From Pseudomonas sp. LS44 (GTDB lineage: Bacteria; Pseudomonadota; Gammaproteobacteria; Pseudomonadales; Pseudomonadaceae), in contig NZ_CP102830.1 of the NCBI RefSeq assembly GCF_024730785.1, forward strand, positions 744,001 through 808,000: a DNA stretch of 64,000 nucleotides, given 5' to 3'. Of this stretch, positions 30,401 to 36,444 are shown piece after piece; within the stretch, counting starts at the first letter, position 1; every line of letters starts with the position of its first letter. The position numbers were made by a program, and so were the translations under genes. Below the pieces are notes generated by a model. It was not told the DNA's origin, searched no databases, and saw only the letters and a program-made list of their open reading frames with translations.

Positions 30401-33128
30401 GCTCAGCCAGCTCGGCCAACAGCTCGGCAGTCTCGGCGATGTGAGCCTCGGGCTTGTCGCCAGTCAGACCGGCGGCATCCAGCTTTCCGGCATCGGCGCT
30501 GTGCGTATCGACGACCTGCAAGCGCAGGGCGGTCTCGATCTGCAAGGGCAGGACCTGTCGCTGGGTATTGGTGCGAGCCGCCAGGGCGAAATCTTCGTCG
30601 ATGTCAGTGGCGCGTTCTCCGCCGACCAGCTCGATTCGGCTGGCCGCTGGAACGCCGTCAGTGGCGGCGAAATGCGCGTGGATGAGGCCCGCATCGCCTC
30701 GACGGTCGACCTTGAGGTTGGCAAGGACCTGCGCCTGGGACGCCTGACCAGCCGCGACGCGGTGATCGACGCCGGCAGCGCATCTCATATCGGCGACCTG
30801 CAGATCACCGGCCAGCTCGACCTGAGCGTGGCTGGGGTGCTCGATCTGCTCAACGCGAACGTCACTGGCGCGGCGAATCTGACCCATGTGGGCGCCGCGG
30901 GAACCGCGCTGCACTATGGGACGCTGAGCGTCGGCGATGTGCTGCGGGTCGGCGGGCCGGGCGACTGGAGTGGCGACGATGCACGGGTGGGTAGCGATGC
31001 CTTCTTCGATGTCGGCAGCGCGACCCTGGGCACTCTTGAAAGCCGTACCGGCATTCTTGACCTGCAAGCCACCGGCGCCTTCGATGCCCAGCAGCTGCAC
31101 AGCCGTGCCGGCTATATCGACCTGCGGGCCGGTAGCGCCGAGCTCGGCCAGGTCAGCGCTGCGCAAACTCTCGATGCCCTGGTGCGCAACGGTTCGCTGC
31201 GCATTCTCGGTGGCCGTAGCGGCGGCGACATGCGCCTGATCAGCGCCGTGGGTTCGAACGGCGACATCCACTTCGGCGTTCCCGCCGATGCCAGTGTGGC
31301 GGGCGTGCTCGATACGGCGCACCTGAAGTCGGCGGCGAATCTGCTGATCCATGCCGATGGCGATGTCTTTGGCGGCAACGCCGAGGCGGAGCAGGAGCTG
31401 CGCATCATCGGCCGCAGCCTGAGCCTGGGCCGCGTGCAGAGCCTGCAGGCCGATCTCTTCCTGCAGTCCACCGGTAACCCGCAACTGGGGCAGGGCGATA
31501 TCACCGCGCTGCTGGTCGATGCCAAGCGCGACGTCGGTGTCATCGGTACGGGCAACCTGAACATGCCGAACGTGAAGTTCGGCGGCACCTACTCGCTTAA
31601 GGCCGGGCGTGACCTCAACGTCGGCATTGGCGGCAACCTGGATGTCGACGGCCTGGCCGAAGCCGGGCGCGATCTGCACTTCAAGGTTGGTGGCAATATC
31701 GACCTGGCCGGGATCAAGGCGGGCCGCAATGTCGATGTCGATTCTGGTGGGGCGATCAACCTCGACCAGGGCGTGGAAGCCGGCGGCGGCATCCTGTTAC
31801 GTGCCGCTGGCGGCGACATTCGCATCGGTACACAGGTCGTCTCCCACGGTTCCTACGACGGCGCGCCACTGGCGGGCAACGTGGTCCTAACGGCGGCGGG
31901 CAATGTGCTGGTTCCGCTGCTTGTCGCCAATAACGGCGATGTTCGCCTGACATCCGGCGGGCGGATCGAGGTGGGTGACAGTCGCAGTTCGGGCGGGCAG
32001 AACTGGCTGGCTAGCGGTTCGATCCTGTTCAACAGCCTGCAGGCTGGCGGTTCGGCGCTGTTGGCCAGCGGCCTGGATACACGCGGGGCGCTGATCCGGG
32101 CCGCGGCCATCGACGTCGTTGGTCACAGCCTGTTCCTTGGCGAACTGGACGCTGCGCAGAACATCGGTCTGCAGGCGCGCGGCATGATCCAGGTCGGCCA
32201 GAGCCGCAGCGGCAGCAGCCAGGACTGGCGTGCCGACGAGTCGATCTTCTTCGAACGACTGCTGGCCCGTGGTCAGGCGGTACTCGACAGCCTACTCGAC
32301 ACCCGTGGCGGACAACTCAGCGCCGATGCTGGCGCGACCGTCCGCGCCGGCTGGCGCAACGGCCAGGCGACGCCGGCGGGTATCTGGCTGGAGAGCGCCC
32401 AGGCACCACGCCTGAGCCTGTTCTCCGGTGACCTGATCCGGGTTGCCGACGCCAACATCGGTCAGTCCGTCGACCTGCATGGCGCGGATATCGAGCTGTA
32501 TGGCCGGCACAGCGGCGCGGGCCAGCTCGACCTGTGGGTCGAGGGCAGTGGAGATGTCGCCGCGCGGCGTCTGCGTAGCGTACTGTCGGCGGCGTCGCTA
32601 CAAGTGCCGCGCCTCTATGTTGCCGATGGCTGGTTGCAGACCAGCGCTGATCACGTATGGATCGAGGACGCGCGTCACGTCGAGCGGCTGCAACTGTTCA
32701 GCGCGCAGGCCAACCTGCATATGGATAACAACGCGGTCACCTTCCTGCCGGAGGCGGATATCCAGTTGCATGAAATCGACAAGGCCTTCCAGCTACGCCA
32801 GGACGTGCTGACCACCCTGACCGATGCCTACGTGTTGCATCGGCGCTTCACTCATCTGACCTTGCTGCCGAACTTCCATGAAGCCCACGAAGGAGCCCCA
32901 GGCGTGCTCTTCCAGGATTCCAGCGCCGCGCGCCACGGCGAGCACCTGCTGTCGCGCGGCATGACCCAGCAACGCCTGGCGGCGCTGTTGCAGGCCTTCT
33001 CGCTGCGCTTGGCGGGTGGGCAGGACTGGACACCGCGTTGGGGGACGCAACCGGCGGAGTCACGGATGAATCTGGATGATATCGAGCGCGCGGCGGCGAC
33101 ACAGGGAGTTCAGCAGTGGGGTATTTGA
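15447..33128 (+). CDS. Giant LktA-type filamentous adhesin, TpsA of a two-partner secretion system
   Basis: At about 5,893 residues this gene fills over a quarter of the window. Residues 1-43 are an extended signal peptide (RLTVAVLMAIGVAPAFA, cleavage after Ala43). The TPS/haemagglutination domain (about 44-230) has GFNSFSDFTVGAGNTVNLHV and ADPHGMVVGASGVVNVGSL, the NPxG-like and N-terminal beta-helix blocks. Long beta-helical repeats follow; residues about 1,615-2,300 hold about a dozen LktA-like units of 53-60 residues around SAAGAGxAAVGAATAINxI. A non-repetitive part (about 3,550-4,450) includes a predicted helical insert near 3,670-3,710, then more beta-helix. Cysteines seen form two close pairs: C376/C379 and C4211/C4218. 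No toxin tip (no VENN motif, no immunity gene) is seen. The ATG at 15447 follows AGTGAGG. Confidence 0.93.
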   Translation: MSVEPIQAGARVRASHANPASLFRPSRLTVAVLMAIGVAPAFAESNSINVHNGELNGLGNPNAPAGDGNVNGLRTGLATATQIAVNGSVTDITTGTVSGNTGFNSFSDFTVGAGNTVNLHVPTGKQNLVNLVHDAQVVVNGNLNGLKDGKIGGNIVFADPHGMVVGASGVVNVGSLTVTTPSTEQMYKLAYIATAKGSASEEDKRAEQDKLAGRIGQGEFRDGTGEFRVEGKVNTAGSLNVFAARAVVSSGAVLEAGAKVFNATVNTSGLPDAVGAVRGNGSIQIVAADSAEISGELRALMADGSGGGINVRADNQLELKSGAQVIASGEAGKNSGKVRLEGADITLREGSKVLTTATGSGQAGAIEIAGLSDISCTFCGDGKSDPKTAADLPTARPLLTGAKGASTVVVEKSALLDARGETRSQDGDVSIKALALDQQLGGWTNADAKVEVDGEVHGANVVIEARSIAKVDPQWMASLLGVTSEDFSANFSELFDKINAYDRTDFKSQLSQDPDNYSELLAIQDFVAVSMAEANATTRIGANAVLDASKDLSVSASSLRQVETEVDSTVMLVNSKIPVGLGFSYGSISGTTAVEIDSGAKLNAAGDITLDAYSENLLHVSTLAVNSHDAQGNALSTMGLAFGMARSDTSTTLDVAHGAVFKLGGDITARAVTEQDLSNNVTFEARGSGATGGPAVGLALYNSKTSAQFDANLDISGGLNVAALDLIHQQVNRVSVQAGKSELNYLTSKAITPLSNFIVPRLKKFLGLTWTPDDATDGSKFRVGSAVAITLADHQASARLGQDAAPTLSLGGDLSVQALQHQESLRNTAASTVNSIARESDTAEYSLSLAAVYSQLEQNTQATIGDDVTVSARHIGVGAKNEIPINDRSLDIFKGMDKWGSLSEVFANLTAAAKQIADPGQMPSQYANATGSADKLGLAGAISILRTNVDAGAWVGDNVTLTATGSGPWSSTLWDERKDDGSLLHTWSLNSDVWGDEKVAAGNWFAPVTVLAENRVERVAVAGNLGLLLFGSSSSGQGSAVGAGLNLVQHTGNVVAGIGSGTSVTADGVRVAAREKDFIIDVSPSAGAGPSGAGNGSVVLTQLDTTVNASISNGATLKARNVQVTADHVLSVWSASGALAYSQNVGVGAGVAINLIDSDIQALIGDNRDMRLLADPGMAPLQSTWKVDELGVTATSQGQSGAFSIAGAVARTQQPEEKKYETPARNDTNKITATLEEAVKVAVKDMGKQLGSYVDTFLGLFKKSEGNVDPVGGLSLALAGSASVNRSNQKTRARISDIVLDPRQPGASPNGTRVSVLALNQTDQFSGSGAGALTMAKNMAKSDYSAALSGAVAVNLLGNLTEAQLSGVTLRENRELSVLALSAGDQVAMGLGLSVSTAGQSGNVAGALSASIGLIKNTTRASVSNSHVQAWTVADSPILVQAYDRSRALLGGGAFAGASGSGTSVGGALTMAMLGNVIEAGWEDSEALGFSRMDVGAYSGMQTLVGALGVALTGSDGKASAAGSSYIVVSGNTVKASINRATLQGGAVSLQARSVSGIGALDALLGAGGGGLDGVGLSADAVKDIQVNADHLEDSDDDGQDETSSPSLFDSQISGESILAIAGSVAVGGKAAIGAAIGVIYLDSDYLASLTESTLTLSGDLDVAARNDTEVLAASISGGVTKDSVGIGGSAAQIVARGSVTAQVLGADGAPMRIEADNLRVSAEKTGGYYALAGSIAGGKQAAVGVAYASTDLEQDVAARLDALDVELSGAADILAAQQNKVRTAAVAGALSSTAAVSGSIAYNRIAGDSEATLDDSTIKAAGLALSASRPGLDSSIWSAAGNVSVSTGAAGVGAALATNLLQAQRTAMIRGSTLNLSGDLNVLSAFDGEIYGLVAGAAGAGNVAVEVTSVTNLIQGGDRAGITGSTVNIVGGGLNVETRALDGLSISALAAVAVGSGSVGVGLANANNIIEATRQASIDSSTLTLDGALNLLSGGATQIRSAALGAGGAGSVAVGASVAVNVIDGSELAKLSGSSVTGASALNVRVTQGGARIRTLAGNVQGAGSGAGAGAVAVSTISQIRSASIADSVLNLGGAQVVVESSTRADIDTIAVSGAGAGAGAGAFSNTSNNISAKTLAELSNVSGTAGNLSLLASDASSIDALAGSAAGAGTAAVGAATAINRIASQIEAILSGGSLNLSNLLLDADSAANIRALSASGGGAGVTAVMGSIATNLIDTHARARIGGGARVIATNNIGVSASNIDTILGISGALAGSGNASVGVSATTNLIGSVTEAYIDGAQTAVSALAQNPQDQLLIDSGELLNAPSDSYAFWSLGVYNPVAGLGLGKRSITGLAVQASSLQQIAQMAASGAVSVVPLAGAAVAALANVSVIGGRTVAAISDASINQESGASSAQNVRVGAASHSLTSGYLGSVAVSLGAAGVAATVDTTSINRTTQAGIHRANLVSAGATTVDASSSQYANSLLASVGGGIVGVAANATVTLLKAQTQALIDGGSRISAGSLDVLAASLQRLAPNAFYIAGGATAGGANFALVQSQNLTRAWIGDAATRTSVAGGAVNIDAHSDARLLMTAAGAAAGGSAVAGSAALALLENETEAGSSQTDFGSANKRIGSLRIHAQDDLTALSNVGSAAVSAGLSIGASANVLVSNSAVRGRLLDSTLYANGGLTLEALRNDDINLNTLTGSASLGPALGGSIGLLLLGPDATNVSAGGESANPLDELNKNGSGTLAQAESFGSTDVDSGVSYQQYRKKADGTYELVTLTDSDAQTALAAKGSFSLGQRLADPSLNRHETVARISNSTLDLGGAARVVAQDTLHSDNLVGNAVLSGAAGVGGAFGFSLVNGRVSSEILGGALKAASLDLAARAVQSGDAAVGVQAISGAAGFAAGIGAAVGVATLNNQILANLAGNLQVSGDLRGQALDSQGADVDALGAAAGIGGGAGLVLGVASHDSSVNLRLAPGVSAQGGNIDLDATSRGHLDLRGRGAAAGLLFGANASVLVARDQSRAVLDVGAGSTLQASQSLSLNATASPQLRARSEGMALGGYVAAGASVVDVLAKATAQLNLGANALLRARTAAISAEVGRDGGYSADVSAAGVSGGFGVAANAVVASARNESSSLLQSDNSTRFDGQGGSWLLSASSDVAQRASASGIAAGLLSLGAQVANASADTQTRALVGGTFSGTFASFKVAAGGEVNNLASAKAGQGGLISGAAAVAKTRDSSVTRAQLFVQGSAASLGEVGLSALHGSTFDGFVDSINASLIGASGAHALHTLDLDTSSELLAGSVLSSSAYEQSAQNKVYKYASGDYNVQSGSGGVVDAAAALSEAEMRLSARSTIGNNAVVRVDGDWRAPKNLSVQAYNYVYGRDRVKLDSGGAITIALARSELDVSRAQALVSIGSGANLYSVGDIILSASGDYDLDARASAKTYGLAGAARGYSLARVNASYDVQLASGSTLLGYGDVRLYAGQDVAGGANQATLVARTDLWNNTAFPVVNDPDADALYSRSANVTVNSGSAVNSVGDIFAYADKGYGNLLGKGIAKDLYKEALSELLGISIETESGRSVNSSSAVVRVDGALRAGFYNIQTLKVSGLEYWYDGQLRTLDELKAMPSASLDPAKLQVRPGISEVSDNIGYRLVQGTYSQYISQRMTQLNKQLTDYGLSTVERTAIEAEKRLLQQSLDKLFTDMGGSTANGASLSRDMNIWILEVDPILAKPGNVQVIGDALVGAGSLRAPGDARIEVINDSQAFLRLNGLEIPYRDGGQLIFNRSSLGTLAEINAANAAGHGSASFRELILSANSGEPSITVRNSYNPASGQLGLDGLRAPAPDIFINKRISNQRGTVEVTASYGSIYSNADVRAKSLKISAGRDFVLNAGNAFQFIGGDPSTNNNGSYLNGPNAAYNVVAGNNVVISAQYLNIGGLIQSGVADWLANIDLSNPKFAQIDSQRARYKAGKAGPLFQLQASDAQAGRLGYSYDFRTERLVLDQVEVAGGYMELTGYIMSTGNGELKVLDGYSQVKVKNNTGYQLGLNGIDLGEGASGTLRINDVRRNAAGQEEVWSSVYTRTLNDIELQYGLSKDVLNAQKRVVAANSRETFFDPVQGRSYVWLTGQDQTRTTVTTYFKDKFWGAFNVGDGEFYDQDVWTSAARPIEGADYMGSSGVGLNGGQIYSESNTYSTGDAPQVSTETWTTCEAWFLWCHVKRSWLERTEVKGEKVINRYTVAADERIKVNFFGHDQGLINVDSASDIVLLGSLYNQNGTTTLKTAGSLTQANGDVVVAARDLVLDTGKGIGSTQALQVQVSGSLAANSSKGDIRIDGLNGGLNLARLSAGDGDILLSAQGNIVAATPNLVIQGHSISLTASHGSIGTLNAPLSIDTNYGAGSNSKPGLLKASAVGNVYLRETLGDLAVDQVIAGGDVWLKVVNGDLLDGNTSLSYDDRALAELQQLWDDMGLSGAAAARSLDEQKAALEGAGQQRFAKYWSLKQGADATGQVSLPTSEVERLKSLGLSDAEIATRQSALQGEYAALAVEFAGTSADYVYALDATTLGALQGSSAWSQEQLQYSISSALATRGSNTQVKVEQLNIDGNNVTLQANRVGKVLAADQIVDLSQGLGNLSKDQLAALAGAEVDDVYFDDPNNRSLLRIVQRDDINLAARGAISVTALGDVYLGGERNLNLFDVRGDTVRIKTDGNIESASGANVVLRGHDVILEAANSAIGSLGDGLHVAVTGDFTARGDSVRITQHGDLNVDRITGLNSLDLTVLGNLNAARQLGETLLGGSVNLKVSGNAGTNLGRIQFGTGLNQRIALSVGGDAWVGGLQGAIVRPGTLNFAGVTVGGALDIGQAYNLTQDGQWQVGSFNLVLDNDWSMLAGSRLNADGDIVARLAGDAELADVTAAGDLSIDARTLQASAAGAVIGAGNLLRLNGIGDLGAASRWLTLSADELDVVSQQGAIYANLAGGIQRGRLLSQLGQQLGSLGDVSLGLVASQTGGIQLSGIGAVRIDDLQAQGGLDLQGQDLSLGIGASRQGEIFVDVSGAFSADQLDSAGRWNAVSGGEMRVDEARIASTVDLEVGKDLRLGRLTSRDAVIDAGSASHIGDLQITGQLDLSVAGVLDLLNANVTGAANLTHVGAAGTALHYGTLSVGDVLRVGGPGDWSGDDARVGSDAFFDVGSATLGTLESRTGILDLQATGAFDAQQLHSRAGYIDLRAGSAELGQVSAAQTLDALVRNGSLRILGGRSGGDMRLISAVGSNGDIHFGVPADASVAGVLDTAHLKSAANLLIHADGDVFGGNAEAEQELRIIGRSLSLGRVQSLQADLFLQSTGNPQLGQGDITALLVDAKRDVGVIGTGNLNMPNVKFGGTYSLKAGRDLNVGIGGNLDVDGLAEAGRDLHFKVGGNIDLAGIKAGRNVDVDSGGAINLDQGVEAGGGILLRAAGGDIRIGTQVVSHGSYDGAPLAGNVVLTAAGNVLVPLLVANNGDVRLTSGGRIEVGDSRSSGGQNWLASGSILFNSLQAGGSALLASGLDTRGALIRAAAIDVVGHSLFLGELDAAQNIGLQARGMIQVGQSRSGSSQDWRADESIFFERLLARGQAVLDSLLDTRGGQLSADAGATVRAGWRNGQATPAGIWLESAQAPRLSLFSGDLIRVADANIGQSVDLHGADIELYGRHSGAGQLDLWVEGSGDVAARRLRSVLSAASLQVPRLYVADGWLQTSADHVWIEDARHVERLQLFSAQANLHMDNNAVTFLPEADIQLHEIDKAFQLRQDVLTTLTDAYVLHRRFTHLTLLPNFHEAHEGAPGVLFQDSSAARHGEHLLSRGMTQQRLAALLQAFSLRLAGGQDWTPRWGTQPAESRMNLDDIERAAATQGVQQWGI

Positions 33129-34762
33129 TGCGGTGTAAAAGCGTTCCGACGATGCTTGGGTTGTTCATTGCGGGGCTGGCGAATGCCGCACCGAGCCTGC
33201 CTCCGGGGTTGCCGGGGCAGGCCGATCCGAACCTGCAACGCGAGCAGATCGAGCAGATCCAGCGTCAGCGCGAAATCGACGAGCGCGCTCGCCGCCAGCA
33301 GATTCCGGCGCTCAAGGGCGAGGCGGCGGGCACGCAGCAGTTGCCCGAGGGAGAAGAGCGCTTCGTGCTCAAGGGTATCCACTTCAACCCTTCGAGCTTC
33401 ATCGAACAGGCGGAACTGGAAGCGATGGCGCGGCCCTATCTTGGGCACGAGATCAGTTTTGCCGATCTCAACGCCTTGCTGCGCGAGATCAATCAGCGCT
33501 ACGAGAAAGCCGGGCACCTCACCGCGCGCGCGGTGATCCCGCCGCAGAACCTGGACAACGGCGTGCTCAGCGTGGTGCTGGTGGAGGCCAAGGTCGATCA
33601 GGTGCAGTGGATCGGCGGCGAGCGGCGAGTGGACGACGACTTCTACGCCGCGCGCCTGCCGGTCAACGCCGGGGAGACGCTCGACAGCACGGCGCTGATC
33701 AGCGCCATCCAGCGTTTCAACGCGACCACGCCAGGGCCGCAGGTCAGCGCCAGCCTGGCGCCGGGAGCGAAGTTCGGTACCTCGCGGGTCGATTTGCAGG
33801 CCTTCGAGCCCGACGCGCTGCAGTGGGCAGTGTTCGTCAACAATTACGGCAACGAAAGCTCCGGGCGCGAGCAGTATGGCGGCAGCCTGACCTGGTTCTC
33901 GCCCACCGGGGTGGCCGATGCGCTCAACGCCGTGGTGGTCGCCACCTCCGCCTCGCAGTACGGCAGCCTGCGCTACAGCCGTCCGGTGAACCGCTATAAC
34001 GGCGTGGCCTACATCGAGGCCGGGGCCAACAGCATGGAGGTCGAGAACGGCCCGTATCGGGCGCTGAACATCGATGGCGACTCGCAGACCTATGGGATCG
34101 GCTACGACCATCCCTACTGGCTCGACGAGTCCTGGGTGTTGCTCGGTGGTGTGGGCTACAACCACCAGAACTCCACCACCAGCATCGATGGTTTCGACCT
34201 GAGCGATGCCAACACCGACGAGGTCTTCCTCAAGGGGCAAGTCGAGTATCGCGCGGCGCCCTGGTACCTGCGTTACGAACAACGCCTGCGCCAGGCCTCG
34301 GCGGATAACGCGATCAGCAGCGAGAGCGGCAACTATCAGTTGACCAACGGCGACGGCTACCTGAGTCGGATGCTGGGCGAGCGTCATGAGATCGTGGGTC
34401 GCTTCGGTTGGCAGTACGCCAGCGACAGCCAGAGCCTGCCGTCCAGCCTGCTCTACCAGTTCGGCGGCATCAGCAGCGTGCGCGGCTATGATCCCGGAGT
34501 GATCGCCTCGCCCCAGGGAGCGACCGTCAACCTGGAGGGCTACTGGCATTACAGTCCGATGTGGCAGCCGTTTGTCTTCTTCGACTACGGACGAGCCATG
34601 GACCTAGGCACTTCCGACATCGACCTGCAGAGCGTCGGGGTTGGCTTGAACTTCAACTGGGGACGGCATCTGAGCTTCAGCGTGGTTGCGGCGAACACGC
34701 TCAAGGATGTCGTTCCCGATCAGGACAGTGGCCAGGTACTGGCCCAGCTGATCATTCGCTGA
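33116..34762 (+). CDS. TpsB outer-membrane transporter (FhaC/ShlB/HecB family)
   Basis: A 548-residue Omp85-superfamily pore that secretes the adjacent adhesin across the outer membrane. It has a signal peptide (MLGLFIAGLANAAPS), a proline-rich linker helix region with many Arg/Gln (EQIEQIQRQREIDERARRQQ), a POTRA domain near residues 80-165 (FVLKGIHFNPSSFI...), a second POTRA-like part, and the 16-strand barrel with the conserved loop-6 motif GGISSVRGYDPG. It ends in a C-terminal beta strand (VLAQLIIR). The GTG at 33116 has GGGAG at 7 nt and overlaps the adhesin end; the ATG at 33128 makes a TGATG overlap. Either start implies translational coupling to the adhesin. Confidence 0.95.
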   Translation: MGYLMRCKSVPTMLGLFIAGLANAAPSLPPGLPGQADPNLQREQIEQIQRQREIDERARRQQIPALKGEAAGTQQLPEGEERFVLKGIHFNPSSFIEQAELEAMARPYLGHEISFADLNALLREINQRYEKAGHLTARAVIPPQNLDNGVLSVVLVEAKVDQVQWIGGERRVDDDFYAARLPVNAGETLDSTALISAIQRFNATTPGPQVSASLAPGAKFGTSRVDLQAFEPDALQWAVFVNNYGNESSGREQYGGSLTWFSPTGVADALNAVVVATSASQYGSLRYSRPVNRYNGVAYIEAGANSMEVENGPYRALNIDGDSQTYGIGYDHPYWLDESWVLLGGVGYNHQNSTTSIDGFDLSDANTDEVFLKGQVEYRAAPWYLRYEQRLRQASADNAISSESGNYQLTNGDGYLSRMLGERHEIVGRFGWQYASDSQSLPSSLLYQFGGISSVRGYDPGVIASPQGATVNLEGYWHYSPMWQPFVFFDYGRAMDLGTSDIDLQSVGVGLNFNWGRHLSFSVVAANTLKDVVPDQDSGQVLAQLIIR

Positions 34763-34793
34763 TCTACCCACCGACTTATCGGAGATACCCGTA

Positions 34794-35537
34794 ATGACGA
34801 CCATGCTGCTGTACAAGGACATCAAGGCCCTCAACCGCGATGAGCACAAGGCCCTCAGGCTCAAGCCGGTGGAAAACTGCGAGTTCGCCGCCGGGGCACA
34901 CCTCGTGCCGCTGGCCGGGTTGGAGTTCTTCCAGGCCGCGCGACACTACCCGATCGTCTTCATCGGCGAAGGCGAACAGGCCACGCCGATCGCCCTGCTC
35001 GGCCTGCAGGACGGCCACAACGCCTTCCTCGACGACGGCCAGAAGTGGTTGGCCAATACCTACGTGCCAGCCTTCGTCAGACGCTATCCCTTTGTGTTGG
35101 CGCAGGATGATGCGCAGAACCTGACGGTCTGCATCGACGCCGCCTATCCCGGCTGGAACCAGGAGGAGGGGCGCGAGCTGTTCACTGGCGAAGGCGGCAA
35201 CAGCGGCTACCTTGAGGAAATGATCCAGTTCCTGCAAAACTTCACTGCCGAGATGCAGCGTACCCGTGAACTGGTGACCACGCTCAACGACCTGCAACTG
35301 CTCAGCCCGCGCAGCCTGCAATTGGCTCACGGCAGCGGCGAGACCTTCGTTCTGCGCGACTTCCTCATGATCGACGAGGAGAAGTTCGCTGCTCTCAGCG
35401 ATGAGCAGGTACTGGCGCTGCACCGCAAGGGCTTCCTGGGCTGGATCTACGCGCACCTGATGTCGCTGGGCAATGCCAACCAGCTGTTCGAGCGCTTCCT
35501 CAGCGAGCGTCGTGATCAGCCCGCCGAACAGGCCTGA
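34794..35537 (+). CDS. SapC family protein
   Basis: A 247-residue soluble protein of the SapC family, named from a gene cluster for surface-layer proteins in Campylobacter fetus; its biochemical role is not known. Recognisable parts are HLVPLAGLEFFQAARHYPIVF near residues 36-56, LLGLQDGHNAFLDDGQKW, YVPAFVRRYPFVL, and the C-terminal half with FLMIDEEKFAALSDEQVLALHRKGFLGWIYAHLMSL. No signal peptide is seen, so it should be cytoplasmic. The ATG at 34794 follows GGAG at 9 nt and lies 31 bp after TpsB, so it is probably the third gene of the adhesin operon. Confidence 0.88.
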   Translation: MTTMLLYKDIKALNRDEHKALRLKPVENCEFAAGAHLVPLAGLEFFQAARHYPIVFIGEGEQATPIALLGLQDGHNAFLDDGQKWLANTYVPAFVRRYPFVLAQDDAQNLTVCIDAAYPGWNQEEGRELFTGEGGNSGYLEEMIQFLQNFTAEMQRTRELVTTLNDLQLLSPRSLQLAHGSGETFVLRDFLMIDEEKFAALSDEQVLALHRKGFLGWIYAHLMSLGNANQLFERFLSERRDQPAEQA

Positions 35538-35597
35538 TCGGCACAGCGGCCACCTGCGTTTACACTGACGCTTCCGCAACGAGGGGAAGTGTCGAGT

Positions 35598-35987
35598 GTG
35601 AGCGACAACGACGACAAGGTGCGCCTGGACAAGTGGCTATGGGCAGCGCGCTTCTACAAGACCCGTGCGCTGGCCAAGGAGGCCATCGAGGGCGGTAAGG
35701 TGCATTGCCGGGGTGAGCGCTGCAAACCGGGCAAAGAACCGAAGATCGGCGAAGAGTATGTGCTGCGCACCGGCTTCGACGAACGCACCGTGATGGTGAA
35801 GGCCCTGTCGGTGGTCCGCCGTGGCGCTCCCGAGGCGCAGATGCTTTACGAGGAAACCCAGGACAGCCTGAAGCGCCGTGAAGATGCGGCGGCGATGCGC
35901 AAGGCCGGTGCGCTCGGCGTGCAGACGGACGGCAAGCCAAGCAAGAAGCAGCGTCGCCAACTGTTCAGTTTCCGCGACCAGGGCTGA
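35598..35987 (+). CDS. hslR: Heat-shock protein 15 (S4-domain RNA-binding protein)
   Basis: HslR binds 50S subunits that carry a stalled nascent chain and helps recycle them. The S4 fold is seen in VRLDKWLWAARFYKTRALAK and EAIEGGKVHCRGERCKPGKEPKIG (about residues 8-50). The C-terminal basic tail (KPSKKQRRQLF) matches E. coli HslR. The length of 129 residues is close to the usual 133. The GTG at 35598 is preferred over the GTG at 35589, because the GAGGGG at 35581 is too near the latter. It begins 60 bp after sapC and may have its own promoter. Confidence 0.92.
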   Translation: MSDNDDKVRLDKWLWAARFYKTRALAKEAIEGGKVHCRGERCKPGKEPKIGEEYVLRTGFDERTVMVKALSVVRRGAPEAQMLYEETQDSLKRREDAAAMRKAGALGVQTDGKPSKKQRRQLFSFRDQG

Positions 35988-36001
35988 CGTGTTCATTGGG
36001 T

Positions 36002-36063
36002 CCCCGCATTCGCGGGGATGACATGCTCTTGTAGGGGCGTGCTATGCGCATGATCGCTCCTAC
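36002..36063. repeat. Intergenic hairpin repeats
   Basis: CCCCGCATTCGCGGGG (36002-36017) is a 6-bp stem of a common Pseudomonas repeat and may also end hslR transcription. A degenerate REP follows: GTAGGGGCG at 36031 facing CGCTCCTAC ending at 36063. Confidence 0.65.
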
Positions 36064-36069
36064 ATCGGC

Positions 36070-36288
36070 TCAGGCCGAAATCACACTCAACCGGTTAAGC
36101 AACGGCACCTTCTCCAGCAGATCGAACAGCGGTCGGGTTAGGCGCACCAGCCACTTGCTGCTCCAGGCGGCAAAAGGCGTGAAGCAGCCCCAGGCCAGCG
36201 CCGTCCTGGCCCAGTGCGCGCCTGTCACCAGACGCGGCAGCATGAACAGCAGGGCCCGCGTGCCGACAGCGCTTCTGAGTGAGGCGAT
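36070..36288 (-). pseudogene. C-terminal remnant of a PAP2-family phosphatase
   Basis: On the minus strand a frame ending at the TGA (36070-36072) encodes about 70 residues with LPRLVTGAHWARTALAW, the third catalytic motif of membrane PAP2 phosphatases in decayed form (the usual TGAHWxSD has lost its Asp), then FTPFAAWSSKWLVRLTRPLF and LLEKVPLLNRLSVISA. An in-frame stop lies just upstream, near 36293. The first two PAP2 motifs are missing, so only the 3' end of the gene is left. It is short and the family call rests on one motif. Confidence 0.55.
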
Positions 36289-36444
36289 CTGGTCTCATCG
36301 TCGGATGTCTGCTGTTTTTTGGTCCTTCATGACCGGCGGCTTCTGACTGTGGCGAACATCCGGTGGTAACTTGCGCTTAAAGCCAACTGACGGATTTGAC
36401 GCCGGAATGTATGAGGCCTGCCTCACCTTGCAGCGGAGACTCGT

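Noticed and set aside
15447..33128. Contact-dependent inhibition (CdiA-type) toxin
   Set aside because: No VENN or pretoxin motif is seen, the C-terminus is a short Arg/Gln-rich end rather than a toxin domain, and the next genes are tpsB and sapC, not an immunity gene.
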